DNA from: Yersinia aldovae ATCC 35236
GTDB lineage: Bacteria > Pseudomonadota > Gammaproteobacteria > Enterobacterales > Enterobacteriaceae
Assembly (NCBI RefSeq): GCF_000173735.1
Contig: NZ_ACCB01000007.1
Coordinates: 59,907 to 123,906, forward strand
Direction: 5' to 3'
DNA length: 64,000 nucleotides
Shown here: piece after piece, positions 19,144 through 29,134 of the stretch
Layout of the letters: each line of letters begins with the position of its first letter
Position numbering within the stretch: the stretch's first letter is position 1
Translations under genes and position numbers: made by a program
Notes under the pieces: generated by a model
Told to the model about the DNA's origin: nothing
The model's database searches: none
The model's input: only the letters and a program-made list of their open reading frames with translations

Positions 19144-19398
19144 ATGGACTGTCGCTCAGATTGCGGTGCCTGCTGTATTGCTCCTTCGATTTCCAGCCCG
19201 ATCCCCGGTATGCCATTCGGCAAGCCCGCCAATACCCGTTGCCTGCATTTAGATGACAATATGCGCTGTGGTATTTTCCATTCTCCATCCCGCCCGGCGG
19301 TCTGTGCCAGCCTGCAAGCATTGCCGGAAATGTGTTTTGACACGCGCGAAAAGGCGCTGGTGTATTTGATTAAACTGGAAGCGGATACTGCGCCTTAA
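19144..19398 (+). CDS. yeiW: YeiW, YkgJ-family cysteine-cluster protein
   Basis: An 84-residue soluble protein of the zinc/iron-chelating YkgJ group. It contains CRSDCGACC at the N-terminus, then single cysteines in TRCLHL, RCGIF, AVCASL and EMCFD. Sequence follows E. coli YeiW throughout, including [12 protein letters not shown] and the C-terminal TAP. The ATG at 19144 is chosen because E. coli YeiW starts at the equivalent MECRPGCGACC and an AGGAG site lies about 9 bases upstream; an earlier ATG at 19063 would add a 27-residue extension not seen in the family. Its molecular function is unknown. Confidence 0.85.
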   Translation: MDCRSDCGACCIAPSISSPIPGMPFGKPANTRCLHLDDNMRCGIFHSPSRPAVCASLQALPEMCFDTREKALVYLIKLEADTAP

Positions 19399-19523
19399 TC
19401 GATGACTGGCTCGGCGAGAAAGCACGGTGAGCCAAGGGTTTACCGCACCTAGGGGCGCTCCGACGGCTTACGCCGTTACGACCCCAACGGCACGATTCCC
19501 CTTGGTTTAATTTGTCAGCAATA

Positions 19524-19549
19524 TGAGGGCGATAATAATATTGCCCTCA
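19524..19549. terminator. Hairpin between convergent yeiW and torZ
   Basis: A 7-bp stem (19524-19530 with 19543-19549), extendable through the AT-rich loop, lies 18 bases past the torZ stop. There is no strong T tract on either side. The 19405-19510 stretch before it is an unexplained GC-rich sequence that starts and ends with CCAAGG/CCTTGG arms. Confidence 0.5.
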
Positions 19550-19566
19550 GTTATTAAACCTAAAGA

Positions 19567-22048
19567 CTAAGCCCCAGCAGGAACTGCGTGAGCGGTATTT
19601 TTCAGCATCGGCCCGGTGTACTTTTCAATTTCAAGCTGTGCCATCTGCCCACAGTTACCTTGCGCCAAACTGGACGAACCAATATCGAAAGTCAGGCAAT
19701 TAATATTACCGTTCTTACAAATTGAACCCGGTACAGACGGCTCGGCGGGATCAAACCATGCCCCTTCGCTTATCCGTACCACGCCAGGCCGCACATCTTC
19801 CGTTACCACGGCACCGACCAAAATCTGTCCGCGATCATTAAATGCCCGCACTAAATCACCATTCACAATCTGACGCGCACTGGCATCTTGTGGGCTAATC
19901 AGAATCGCTTCACGATCCGCTACCGCGTACTTTTCGCGCAGTGGTGTGTTATCCAATTGCGAATGCAGGCGGTTGATTGGGTGCGCAGTGTTCAGCGACA
20001 GCGGATTATTTTTTCGCTTCGGCTCCGCGATACCATTCATGAGGTGGCATCCAGGTGGGAATTCCCTGACAATCGGCATACTCCATTTTGGCGATGGTAT
20101 CGGAATAGATTTCAATTTTACCCGATGGCGTACCAAGTGGGTTGAGCAATGGATTCTCACGGTAATCAGCGAAACGCACCCACTGTTTGTTCGCTTCCGG
20201 GATAGGGAAACGGATATAGTTGTTCGATTCCCAGAACATATCGAATGGCGGCAAGGCGACGCGTGCAGTACGTGCCTGCGACTTCATATCGTCATACATC
20301 GATTTCAGCCACTGGGTTTCGTCTTTGCCATCGGTAAAGGCATCGATGACCCCAAGCCTGGTCGCCATCGCGGCAAAAATATCAAAATCACTGCGAGATT
20401 CATGCTGCGGCGGCACACATTGATGCATCGGGAAGACATAAAGCTGCGAGTAATCGCCGCCCATCTCCAGATCGTTACGCTCATAACTGGTGGTGGCCGG
20501 TAACACGATATCAGCGTGTTTAGCGGTGGCAGTCCAGTAAGGCTCATTCACCACAATGGTTTCTGGATGCTGCCAGGCTTTCACCAGATTATTGGTATCC
20601 TGATGCTGGTGGAAGGTATTCCCGCCCGCCACATAGACCATTTTGACATCGGGATAGGTCACTTTAGTGCCATTGAAATCAATGGTTTTACCCGGATTTG
20701 CCAGACACTCGGCAATGCGCGCCACCGGAATCGGTGATGGCGAGTTCTTCGGCGCATTCCCGGCAGAAATCCCCGGTAAAATACCGCCTTTCGCCGTTGG
20801 GCTACCGCCTGATGAGTAGTGATAGCTGAAACCGAAACCGCCACCCGGCAAACCAATTTGGCCGAGCATAGAGGCAACCGTCACCAGCAACCAGTGCTGC
20901 TGCTCACCGTGATGCTGACGCTGAATACCCCAACCGCCCATGATCATGGTGCGCTGCTTCGCCATATCGCGCGCCAGTTGGCGTATAATATCAGCATCGA
21001 CACCGCTGATATCTGCCGCCCATTCTGCCGTTTTAGGCTGACCGTCGGTTTCCCCTAACAGATAAGCCTGGAATTTATCGAAGCCAATGGTATAGGTTTT
21101 GATAAAGTCCGGATTGTGCAGCTTTTCTGTCAATAAGGTGTGGGCAATCCCAATGAGCATTGCGCTGTCAGTATATGGGCGCGGCGCAATCCATTGAGCA
21201 TTAGTGAATTTAGCACTGTCATTATGAACCGGGTCAATGCTAATGACTTTGGTGCCTTTGTTCTTCAGCGCTTCAAAACCAGTTTGACCGACGTGATCCG
21301 GAACGTTCCAACTGTTTTTCAGCGTGATCATCGGGTTACAACCCCATAGAATCACCAGCTCGCTGTTTTCGACCACATTTGGCCAGGCAGTCTGCTGCTC
21401 GTAAACCTCCATCGACCCCATAACGTGGGTCATGATCACCTGTGCTGCACCGGTTGAATAGTCACCGGCATAACCGAGGAACCCACCACTCAGGTTCATT
21501 AAGCGTTGCAGCAAAGTGCGGCTGTTGTGCAGCATCCCAACACTTTTCCAGCCATAAGAACCGGCATACAGCGCTTGTGGGCCGTGGTCTTTCTGTACGC
21601 GCACAATCTCGTTACACACCAGTTCTGTGGCTTTGTCCCAACTGACGCGCACCCATTCATCGCGGCCACGTAGTTCGGTATGGCTGCCGGGGCCGCCTTC
21701 CAACCAGCTTTTTCGTACCATCGGGTATTTAATACGGTTCTCCGCATGTACCTGATAGGGAGCCATAGTGATCAGATCATTGGGCCACGGATCATCTTTT
21801 ACTGGCTGCACACCTATCATGCGGCCATTTTCGACGATGGCTTCAAACGCACCCCAATGTGCGCCGGTCAGGATACCTTTCTGTGCCTGACGTAATGCCA
21901 GAAACTGCGGTAATGCCTGGCTGATGGCTTGAGCCAGTGCAGATTTCGGCCACAAGCCAGCCACTAACGGCAGGGCTGCCAGCGCGCTGGTGCCCATTAA
22001 GAAGCGACGGCGGCTCATTTGTAACGGTTGTTGTTCGAATTTAGTCAT
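19567..22048 (-). pseudogene. torZ: Periplasmic trimethylamine-N-oxide/biotin-sulfoxide reductase TorZ, split by a frameshift
   Basis: A molybdopterin (bis-MGD) S/N-oxide reductase of the DMSO reductase family. The N-terminus has a Tat signal with SRRRFLMG. The Mo-ligand serine lies in GDYSTGAA. Residues 1-680 run in one frame and stop at 20006; the last 160 or so (RLHSQLDNTPLREKYAVADRE to the end) continue in the next frame to 19567. The switch falls at a run of six T on the + strand near 20009-20014 (AAAAAA in the mRNA); five would restore a protein of about 827 residues, the normal size. The missing part forms the C-terminal cofactor domain, so the product as read should be inactive. It is downstream of the cytochrome gene torY by 13 bases. 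Confidence 0.85.
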
Positions 22049-22061
22049 TTTCGCCTCTTAT

Positions 22062-23210
22062 TTACAGCTTGGCCGGCATATCACTGGCATGTTTTTGGAC
22101 ATATTGTGTCATCACGCGTAACTGTTCCTGAGTCAGGGAGGTACGTGGTGCCATGCCTTTGATTACTCCAATCCATTGGTTTGCATTAAAGCGATCCAAT
22201 GCGGTCAAACCGTGGCAACCGGTACAGTTGGCAGACATCATATCAGCGGCATAGCGCCAGATTTTCTGTTGATCATTAACCAGTTGTTTCTTCGGTAACC
22301 ACACCTGAAGCGCCACCTGATGCCAAACCAAATTAGTTTCCGGGTCAGTTTGGGTATTTAATGTTTTCAGTGCTTTTTGTGCTTCTTCGCCCAGTAACAC
22401 ACTGAGGATACGTTTCCCTTGGGCGGCATAGAACACTTCTGCCACGCCATCTTGCTGCCAGCCTTTCACATCCACCAACACTTGGTCACCTTGCTGTTTC
22501 ACCACTTCCACTTCGGTCGATGGCATCAGATTACCGGCGTTATGGCTGTCACCGGCATTCATAAAGAACGGCTCAGTGGCGATGGTATATAAGGTGGTGG
22601 CAGTGGCTGGCGTTTGTGCCGCAGCGGTGGCCAATTCAGTAGCACCGGCCTGAGTCACTTCACTCATGTCCGGCAGAATATGAGCGACACCTTTATGGCA
22701 ATCGATACAGGTTTCACCTTTTTTAATCGCCACCGGATGCTGAATTCGGGCCTCAGCACTTTGCGCGGTGATATCCATCGCATCAAAGCTGTGGCACGAG
22801 CGGCAGGTGGCTGAGTCGTTCTCTTTCAGTGTCTTCCAGACCGATTGGGCCATTGCCAGTTTATGCGCTTCATATTTTTCTGGTGTATTGATAGTGCCGG
22901 CCATTTCGCCGTAGATATCTTTCACTGCCCGGATTTTGGTCCATAGATAATCTAATGGCTCATGAGGAACATGGCAGTCAGCACATTCAGCGCGGATACC
23001 TTTACTGTTTTGGAAGTGGACGCTGCCCTGGTATTCAGCAAGCGGTTGTTGCATGGTGTGACAGGAAACGCAGAACGCAGTATCGCTGGTTTTATGGAAG
23101 ACAGTGGCAGTTCCTGCGAGGAGCGCGGCACCGATAATAATGCCGATCAGCAGAATCCATAACCATCCCCACCGGCGTCTTTTCACGAAGCCAGTTTGTT
23201 TTTTGCTCAT
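22062..23210 (-). CDS. torY: Pentahaem c-type cytochrome TorY (NapC/NirT family)
   Basis: A 382-residue membrane-anchored cytochrome that passes quinol electrons to the periplasmic reductase TorZ. It has an uncleaved N-terminal TM anchor (about residues 14-34). Five CxxCH haem motifs are visible: CVSCH, CADCH, CRSCH and CIDCH in the NapC-like part, and CTGCH in the C-terminal extension typical of TorC/TorY. The ATG at 23210 is preferred to the GTG four codons upstream. It is first in torYZ; with torZ frameshifted, its electron acceptor may be missing in this strain. Confidence 0.92.
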   Translation of the reverse strand: MSKKQTGFVKRRRWGWLWILLIGIIIGAALLAGTATVFHKTSDTAFCVSCHTMQQPLAEYQGSVHFQNSKGIRAECADCHVPHEPLDYLWTKIRAVKDIYGEMAGTINTPEKYEAHKLAMAQSVWKTLKENDSATCRSCHSFDAMDITAQSAEARIQHPVAIKKGETCIDCHKGVAHILPDMSEVTQAGATELATAAAQTPATATTLYTIATEPFFMNAGDSHNAGNLMPSTEVEVVKQQGDQVLVDVKGWQQDGVAEVFYAAQGKRILSVLLGEEAQKALKTLNTQTDPETNLVWHQVALQVWLPKKQLVNDQQKIWRYAADMMSANCTGCHGLTALDRFNANQWIGVIKGMAPRTSLTQEQLRVMTQYVQKHASDMPAKL

Positions 23211-23512
23211 AATTGCACCCACATAAGATATATAATAATTATTGGTAAAACGGACGAATCAAATGCACGACTGTATAAAATGCCAGATAATCTGCCAACA
23301 GAGCCTTATCTATCAGCGATAAGTATTTCCCATAAAATAAGTGGGTCTATTGTAGGGAGGTTTTCTGTTGATGACTAACTCTATAGGGTTATTTAGCAAT
23401 ATTAGTTCAAATTGCTGAATATAAATGCGATGAATGGATAAATTTTTGTGAGATAGCACATATAACCAACTGATTTTTCCTGGTTATATGCTTGGTTATA
23501 TAACGCTATTTT
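23211..23512. other. Intergenic region upstream of torYZ
   Basis: About 300 AT-rich bases between the Nudix gene and torY, both on the minus strand. A weak GTTATAT/ATATAAC hairpin near 23484-23505 may end the Nudix transcript. I find no clear FNR or TorR box. Confidence 0.35.
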
Positions 23513-23935
23513 TTAGTCGTAGGGGAAGTAAAACTGCTGATTTAGCCATAAATCAATTGCGTGGCGGCTGGCTTCAAAATGGGGTTCAGGTAAATCACGC
23601 GGATGACACCACAGCCATTGCTGACATTTATCCGGCTCTTTCAGCTCTGGCTGCCCTCCGGGGTGTTGGGTCAACATACAAACTGATACCGTATGTTTGC
23701 CTTCTTCGCGCCAGGTGGCGATATTATTGCACAGCCCGACAACCTCTACTTGATTGATAATTAAGCCTGTTTCCTCAAAAACCTCACGCAGGGCTGCGTG
23801 TTCAAAAGACTCTCCGGCATCCAGATGACCACCGGGAATTGACCAATAAGGCGCATGTTGACCGCAGCGCTTACCCAGTAATATATCACCTTGCGAATTA
23901 ACAATAATGACTCCAACCCCGACCACGACAGACAT
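23513..23935 (-). CDS. Nudix hydrolase, NUDT15/MutT-like
   Basis: A 140-residue soluble enzyme with a complete Nudix box at residues 36-58 (Gly36-x5-Glu42-x7-Arg50-Glu51-Val-Phe-Glu-Glu-x-Gly). This motif binds Mg and hydrolyses nucleoside diphosphates linked to another moiety. The opening VGVGVIIVNSQGDILLGKR and PYWSIPGGHLDAGES resemble the NUDT15-like nucleotide pyrophosphatases. The substrate cannot be read from sequence. It stands alone between torYZ and the fru operon. Confidence 0.85.
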   Translation of the reverse strand: MSVVVGVGVIIVNSQGDILLGKRCGQHAPYWSIPGGHLDAGESFEHAALREVFEETGLIINQVEVVGLCNNIATWREEGKHTVSVCMLTQHPGGQPELKEPDKCQQWLWCHPRDLPEPHFEASRHAIDLWLNQQFYFPYD

Positions 23936-24093
23936 CGTTTGACTCCTGTTAAATATGTGTCAGCAACTATCAGCTAATCACGTTTTTGGCGGCTGACGAA
24001 AGCCTGTTTAGCATAAAAATGTGCGGAACCTCAAAGATCCATCAAGAATAAAAGCAGAAAACTTGCATAAGTTTTGAGTCAGAAACACACTAA

Positions 24094-24108
24094 TTGAAAC
24101 GTTTCAGC
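24094..24108. promoter_or_regulatory. Cra (FruR) operator 1 of fruBKA
   Basis: TTGAAACGTTTCAGC is an essentially consensus Cra site (reverse of GCTGAAACGTTTCAA), 86 bp upstream of the fruB start. Cra represses fru until fructose 1-phosphate is present. Confidence 0.88.
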
Positions 24109-24158
24109 GTTATCTCGTCACTACATGATAAAGGGTAACGCTCTTTTTTCTCATAAGA

Positions 24159-24173
24159 GCTGAAACGATTCAA
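24159..24173. promoter_or_regulatory. Cra (FruR) operator 2 of fruBKA
   Basis: GCTGAAACGATTCAA differs from the consensus Cra site by one base and lies 20 bp before fruB. The paired arrangement matches the two operators of E. coli fruB. Confidence 0.88.
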
Positions 24174-24193
24174 TTCAGCAAGAGAGGAGATAT

Positions 24194-25327
24194 ATGTTCC
24201 AGTTATCTACGCAAGATATCCATCTGGCTGCACAGGCAGACAGCAAAAATGACGCTATCACCCAAGTGGCGGCGGCTTTGACCCAAGCCGGTTGTGTGGC
24301 CGCAGCTTATGTCGATGGCATGTTGGCGCGTGAGCAACAGACGTCCACTTACCTGGGCAACGGCATCGCCATCCCACATGGTACCACTGATACCCGCGAC
24401 TTGGTGCTGAACACGGGCGTTCAGGTTTTCCAATTCCCGCAGGGGATAGCCTGGGGCGAAGGTCAAACTGCTTATATCGTTATCGGTATTGCCGCACGTT
24501 CTGACGAGCACCTGGCATTACTGCGCCAACTGACACACGTATTAAGTGACGACGCGGTTGCTGCGCAGTTGGCAAAAACCACGTCAGCTGAAGAGCTACG
24601 CAGTTTACTGATGGGCGAGCAAAAGTCCGCTGAGTTCCATTTCGACACTTCACTTATCGCCCTGGATGTTGCTGCTGACAATCTGATCACGCTGCAAGCA
24701 CTGAATGCGGGCCGCTTACAACAAACAGGCGCTGTAGATGCCCGTTTTGTTAGCGATGTGATTACTCGCCAACCGCTGAACTTAGGGCAGGGGATCTGGC
24801 TGAGTGACAGCACCGAAGGTAATTTGGTCAGTGCTGCGACGGTCAGCCGCCCGGCAAGCGCTTTTGAACATAACGGGGAGAAAGTTGCCCTGTTGCTGAC
24901 ATTATCTGTAGCTGATGATCAGCCGCTCTCGGTGCTGAACTATCTCAGCGACTTGCTATTGGCGAAAAAAGCTGACGCCTTGCTGAACGCCGATGCTGCC
25001 GCACTGCTAGCGCTGCTGACCTGCGAATATGTTGAACAAAATGAAGTATTAAGCGCTGAGTTTGCGATTCGCAACGAGCACGGGTTACATGCGCGCCCAG
25101 GGACGGTTTTAGTCAATACAATCAAACAGTTTACCAGTGAAATCACCGTAACCAATCTGGACGGCACCGGTAAACCCGCTAATGGACGTAGTCTGATGAA
25201 AGTTGTGGCTTTAGGGGTTAAAAAAGGCAATCGCCTGCGCTTTACCGCCAGCGGTGAAGATGCACAGGCCGCATTGGATGCGATTGGTGTAGCAATTGCT
25301 GCCGGTTTGGGCGAGGGGGCAGCATGA
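24194..25327 (+). CDS. fruB: Fructose PTS diphosphoryl transfer protein (EIIA-FPr) FruB
   Basis: A 377-residue cytoplasmic phosphocarrier that joins an EIIA domain (phospho-His about residue 62 in IPHGTTD) to an HPr-like FPr domain (phospho-His about 299 in GLHARPG) through a central linker domain. It takes phosphate from enzyme I and hands it to FruA. Length and layout equal E. coli FruB (376). A strong AGAGAGGAG ribosome site precedes the ATG. It is first in fruBKA, behind two Cra operators, and its stop overlaps the fruK start (ATGA). Confidence 0.97.
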   Translation: MFQLSTQDIHLAAQADSKNDAITQVAAALTQAGCVAAAYVDGMLAREQQTSTYLGNGIAIPHGTTDTRDLVLNTGVQVFQFPQGIAWGEGQTAYIVIGIAARSDEHLALLRQLTHVLSDDAVAAQLAKTTSAEELRSLLMGEQKSAEFHFDTSLIALDVAADNLITLQALNAGRLQQTGAVDARFVSDVITRQPLNLGQGIWLSDSTEGNLVSAATVSRPASAFEHNGEKVALLLTLSVADDQPLSVLNYLSDLLLAKKADALLNADAAALLALLTCEYVEQNEVLSAEFAIRNEHGLHARPGTVLVNTIKQFTSEITVTNLDGTGKPANGRSLMKVVALGVKKGNRLRFTASGEDAQAALDAIGVAIAAGLGEGAA

Positions 25328-26262
25328 GCAGAAGAGTCGCAACTATCACGCTGAACCCGGCTTACGATCTGGTGGGGTTTTGTCCTGAGATTGAACGTGG
25401 TGAAGTGAATCTGGTGAAAACTGCCGGTCTGCACGCTGCGGGTAAAGGCATTAATGTTGCTAAGGTGCTGAAAGACTTAGGGATTGATGTCACTGTCGGC
25501 GGTTTCCTTGGTAAAGATAATCAAGATGGCTTCCAACTGCTTTTCAGCGAATTAGGTATCGCCAACCGTTTTCAGGTGGTGCCGGGCCGTACCCGCATTA
25601 ACGTCAAATTGACCGAAAAAGAGGGGGAAGTCACCGACTTTAACTTCTCCGGCTTTGACGTCACCAAACCCGACTGGGATCGTTTCGTCAATGATTCCCT
25701 AAGCTGGTTGGGGCAATTCGATATGGTTGCAGTCAGTGGCAGCTTGCCATCGGGCGTCAATCCTGATGATTTCACCGACTGGATGAAGCGTCTGCGTAGC
25801 CAATGCCCATGCATCATTTTCGACAGTAGCCGTGAAGCCTTGGTTGCGGGCTTGAAAGCCTCGCCGTGGTTGGTTAAACCCAATCGCCGTGAATTGGAGA
25901 TCTGGGCGGGTCGTCCGTTACCCGAACTGGGTGATGTGGTGGAAGCGGCACATGCCTTGCGGGATCAGGGGATTGCCCATGTGGTGATTTCTCTCGGAGC
26001 TGAAGGGGCGCTGTGGGTCAATGCCTCCGGAGCCTGGCTCGCCAAACCGCCCGCCTGTGAAGTGGTAAGCACGGTGGGCGCGGGTGACTCAATGGTGGGT
26101 GGCTTGATTTATGGTTTGTTGATGCGTGAGTCCAGCGAACACACGCTGCGTTTGGCAACAGCCGTTGCTGCTCTGGCCGTCAGCCAGAGCAATGTCGGTA
26201 TTACGGATCGCCCGCAATTGGCAGCCATGATGGCGAAAGTTGATTTGAAACCCTTTAATTAA
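25324..26262 (+). CDS. fruK: 1-phosphofructokinase FruK
   Basis: A 312-residue PfkB/ribokinase-family sugar kinase that converts fructose 1-phosphate to fructose 1,6-bisphosphate. The N-terminal substrate motif ([17 protein letters not shown]) and the C-terminal PfkB signature [12 protein letters not shown] with catalytic Asp are both present. It overlaps fruB by four bases and is followed after 14 bases by fruA with a CCGGAGG ribosome site. Confidence 0.97.
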   Translation: MSRRVATITLNPAYDLVGFCPEIERGEVNLVKTAGLHAAGKGINVAKVLKDLGIDVTVGGFLGKDNQDGFQLLFSELGIANRFQVVPGRTRINVKLTEKEGEVTDFNFSGFDVTKPDWDRFVNDSLSWLGQFDMVAVSGSLPSGVNPDDFTDWMKRLRSQCPCIIFDSSREALVAGLKASPWLVKPNRRELEIWAGRPLPELGDVVEAAHALRDQGIAHVVISLGAEGALWVNASGAWLAKPPACEVVSTVGAGDSMVGGLIYGLLMRESSEHTLRLATAVAALAVSQSNVGITDRPQLAAMMAKVDLKPFN

Positions 26263-26276
26263 TCTCCGGAGGCGAA

Positions 26277-27959
26277 ATGAAAACGCTACTAATAATAGAC
26301 AGTTCGCTCGGGCAGGCCAGAGGCCACCTCGCGACACTGATGCTGGGTGCTGCGGCGGCAAAAGCGGGACTGAGCTGGGTTGAGAATGCAGCCGATGCAG
26401 AGCTGGTGATTGTCGCCGGGCAATCCGCCCCTGCCGACAGTGCGTTGAACGGTAAGAATCTTTATATCGGTGATGTGGAAAAAGCGGTGCGTGACCCTGA
26501 AGGCTTCCTCGCTCAGGCGATAGCACAGGCTAAACCTTATCAGGCGGCGGTTCCGGCTGCGACGGTAACACCGGCGGCCGGCCCGAAACGTATTGTGGCG
26601 ATTACTGCGTGTCCGACAGGTGTGGCTCACACCTTTATGGCGGCTGAAGCCATTGAAAGTGAAGCGAAAAAACGTGGGTGGTGGGTAAAAGTTGAAACGC
26701 GCGGCTCCGTTGGCGCGGGCAATGCTATCACGCCAGAAGAAGTGGCTGCGGCAGATTTAGTGATTGTGGCGGCTGATATTGAAGTGGATTTGGACAAATT
26801 CGCTGGCAAGCCGATGTATCGTACTACTACCGGCCTGGCGCTGAAGAAGACCGTACAAGAGCTGGATAAAGCACTGGTGGAAGCTGAAGTTTATCAGCCA
26901 AAAACTGGCAGCAGCACCGGCACGAAAAAAACTGAAACCGGTGGCCCTTATCGTCACCTGCTGACCGGTGTGTCTTACATGTTGCCAATGGTGGTTGCCG
27001 GTGGTTTGTGTATTGCGCTTTCTTTTGTGTTCGGGATTAAAGCATTTGAAGTCAAAGGCACACTGGCTGCGGCCTTGATGCAAATTGGTGGCGGTTCTGC
27101 CTTCGCCCTAATGGTGCCGGTGTTGGCCGGTTTTATCGCTTTCTCCATCGCTGACCGTCCGGGCCTGACGCCGGGTTTGATTGGCGGTATGTTAGCGGTG
27201 AGTACCGGTGCGGGCTTCCTTGGTGGGATTATCGCCGGTTTCCTGGCCGGTTATGTCGCCAAAGCGATCAGCACCAAGCTGCGTTTGCCGCAGAGTATGG
27301 AAGCACTTAAGCCGATACTGATTATCCCGCTGGTGGCCAGCTTAATCGTCGGTTTAGTGATGATTTATGTGGTCGGTACACCGGTGGCGCAAATCATGAC
27401 TGGCCTGACTAACTGGCTGCAATCAATGGGTACAGCGAACGCGGTACTGCTGGGTGCCATCCTCGGTGCGATGATGTGTACCGATATGGGGGGGCCGGTG
27501 AACAAAGCGGCTTACGCTTTTGGGGTGGCGCTGTTGAGTTCGTCAGTTTATGCCCCGATGGCGGCTATTATGGCGGCGGGGATGGTTCCGCCGCTGGCAA
27601 TGGGCCTGGCAACTCTGTTGGCGCGTCATAAGTTCGGCAAAGGCGAGCAGGAAGGGGGCAAAGCGGCGCTGGTTCTGGGCTTGTGCTTTATTACTGAAGG
27701 GGCGATTCCATTTGCTGCCCGTGACCCAATGCGTGTCTTGCCGTGCTGTATCGCCGGTGGTGCATTAACCGGTGCTCTGTCGATGGCCTTTGGCGCGCAA
27801 CTGATGGCACCACACGGTGGGCTGTTTGTGCTGTTAATCCCAGGGGCAATTCATCCGGTGCTGTTGTATCTGGTGGCAATTATTGCCGGTACTGTTCTGG
27901 CCGGTGGCCTGTACGCGATGCTGAAACGCCCTGATGCGGTCGTGGCTAAAGCCGCGTAA
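26277..27959 (+). CDS. fruA: Fructose PTS permease EIIB'BC FruA
   Basis: A 560-residue inner-membrane enzyme II. The order is a degenerate B' domain (residues 1-95), a linker, an EIIB domain with phospho-Cys112 in TACPTGVAHTF, then an EIIC domain of about ten helices from residue 225 (PYRHLLTGVSYMLPMVVAGG) to the end. It imports fructose as fructose 1-phosphate. Length agrees with E. coli (563). It ends the fruBKA operon at a bidirectional terminator shared with nfo. Confidence 0.97.
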   Translation: MKTLLIIDSSLGQARGHLATLMLGAAAAKAGLSWVENAADAELVIVAGQSAPADSALNGKNLYIGDVEKAVRDPEGFLAQAIAQAKPYQAAVPAATVTPAAGPKRIVAITACPTGVAHTFMAAEAIESEAKKRGWWVKVETRGSVGAGNAITPEEVAAADLVIVAADIEVDLDKFAGKPMYRTTTGLALKKTVQELDKALVEAEVYQPKTGSSTGTKKTETGGPYRHLLTGVSYMLPMVVAGGLCIALSFVFGIKAFEVKGTLAAALMQIGGGSAFALMVPVLAGFIAFSIADRPGLTPGLIGGMLAVSTGAGFLGGIIAGFLAGYVAKAISTKLRLPQSMEALKPILIIPLVASLIVGLVMIYVVGTPVAQIMTGLTNWLQSMGTANAVLLGAILGAMMCTDMGGPVNKAAYAFGVALLSSSVYAPMAAIMAAGMVPPLAMGLATLLARHKFGKGEQEGGKAALVLGLCFITEGAIPFAARDPMRVLPCCIAGGALTGALSMAFGAQLMAPHGGLFVLLIPGAIHPVLLYLVAIIAGTVLAGGLYAMLKRPDAVVAKAA

Positions 27960-28002
27960 TAAGTGAGAACGTACAGTTAATCAGATAGCGCAGTGAATAA
28001 GA

Positions 28003-28032
28003 AAAACCGGCCTCTAAGTGCCGGTTTTTTTT
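28003..28032. terminator. Bidirectional terminator between fruA and nfo
   Basis: A 9-bp stem (28003-28011 with 28020-28028, loop CTCTAAGT) is followed by eight T from 28025 on the plus strand and has a run of five A on its left side for the minus strand. It serves both convergent genes. Confidence 0.9.
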
Positions 28033-28036
28033 ATGC

Positions 28037-28879
28037 TTATTCGGCTTGCGACTTCAGCCAGGCTATCTCTTCGGCCCAGATATCTGGATTGACTGTTTCC
28101 AGAATCAGCGGAATATTATCGAAACGCGGATCGCGCATAATATAGCTGAACACGGTTTTGCCGATATTACCTTCACCGAGACTGTGGTGGCGATCGACAC
28201 GGCTGTTGAATTCACTTTTGGCATCATTCAGATGCATACCGCGCAAATACTGGAAACCGACAATATCACCGAGCTGCTTGAAGGTATGCTCACAATCCTC
28301 TTCAGTGCGCAAATCATAACCAGCGGCGAAAGCATGGCAGGTATCAATGCAGACACCGACGCGGCTTTTATCTTCCACGCCCGCAATGATAGCGGCCAGA
28401 TGTTCAAACTTAAAACCGAGGTTGCTGCCTTGACCGGCAGTATTTTCAATGACAGCGGTCACTCCTTCACTGGCATCCAGCGCGATATTGATCGATTCTG
28501 CGATGCGTGCCAGACACTTCTCTTCATCAATTTGCAGTAAATGACTGCCGGGATGGAAATTCAGTAACGATAGCCCCAGTTGCTGGCAACGGATTATCTC
28601 ATCAAGAAAGGCTTCGCGGGATTTCTCCAGCGCGTCAGTAACCGGATGGCCGAGGTTAATCAGATAACTATCGTGAGGCAGGATCTGGGCGGAGGTATAA
28701 CCATATTGTTCACAAGCTTGCTTAAACTTTTCGATCACGTCTTGCGCCAATGGCGCGGCACGCCATTGGCGTTGATTCTTGGTAAACAGGGCAAAGGCTG
28801 TGGCCTCAAGTTCGTGCGCCCGAATCACAGCCTGATCAACTCCACCTGCTGCGCTGACATGTGCACCGACAAATTTCAT
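28037..28879 (-). CDS. nfo: Endonuclease IV Nfo
   Basis: A 280-residue AP endonuclease of the TIM-barrel family that cuts abasic sites in base-excision repair using three Zn ions. Metal ligands fall in conserved motifs: [49 protein letters not shown] (ligands His, Asp, His) and LILETVNP. The start is the ATG at 28879 with AAGGAG 6 bases upstream; it matches the family start [13 protein letters not shown]. The frame stays open 39 codons further upstream, but that extension runs through non-conserved sequence toward an ERIC repeat. Confidence 0.96.
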   Translation of the reverse strand: MKFVGAHVSAAGGVDQAVIRAHELEATAFALFTKNQRQWRAAPLAQDVIEKFKQACEQYGYTSAQILPHDSYLINLGHPVTDALEKSREAFLDEIIRCQQLGLSLLNFHPGSHLLQIDEEKCLARIAESINIALDASEGVTAVIENTAGQGSNLGFKFEHLAAIIAGVEDKSRVGVCIDTCHAFAAGYDLRTEEDCEHTFKQLGDIVGFQYLRGMHLNDAKSEFNSRVDRHHSLGEGNIGKTVFSYIMRDPRFDNIPLILETVNPDIWAEEIAWLKSQAE

Positions 28880-28938
28880 TCCATTCTCCTTTGATATCCC
28901 GGCCATTATGGCACTGATAGCGGCGCGATTGAATGGGA

Positions 28939-29064
28939 TAAACTTGTCATACTTCAAGCTGCATGTGCGTTGGCTGCTTTCACTCACCCGAATCAATGAT
29001 TGGCGTCAACTCATCGGGGTTCACTCACTTGCCGCCTTCCTGCAACTCGAATTATTTAGAGTAT
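28939..29064. repeat. ERIC element between nfo and yeiH
   Basis: About 126 bp. The segment from CATACTTCAAGCTGCATGTG to GCCTTCCTGCAACTCGAATT is the standard Yersinia ERIC sequence. It lies upstream of nfo and downstream of the yeiH terminator, so it may contribute to the nfo promoter region. Confidence 0.85.
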
Positions 29065-29081
29065 AAACTGCGGGAAAAGAA

Positions 29082-29103
29082 AAGGGCCGCAGTGGCGACC
29101 CTT
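29082..29103 (-). terminator. Intrinsic terminator of yeiH
   Basis: A 9-bp stem with one G-U pair (29082-29090 with 29095-29103, loop AGTG) is followed on the minus strand by TTCTTTTC. It lies 32 bases past the yeiH stop. Confidence 0.7.
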
Positions 29104-29134
29104 AAGTAATAATTAGCCATGTTAGATATCGACT

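Noticed and set aside
28880..28996. 39-residue N-terminal extension of Nfo
   Set aside because: It runs through non-coding sequence next to an ERIC; the ATG at 28879 has AAGGAG and matches the family start.
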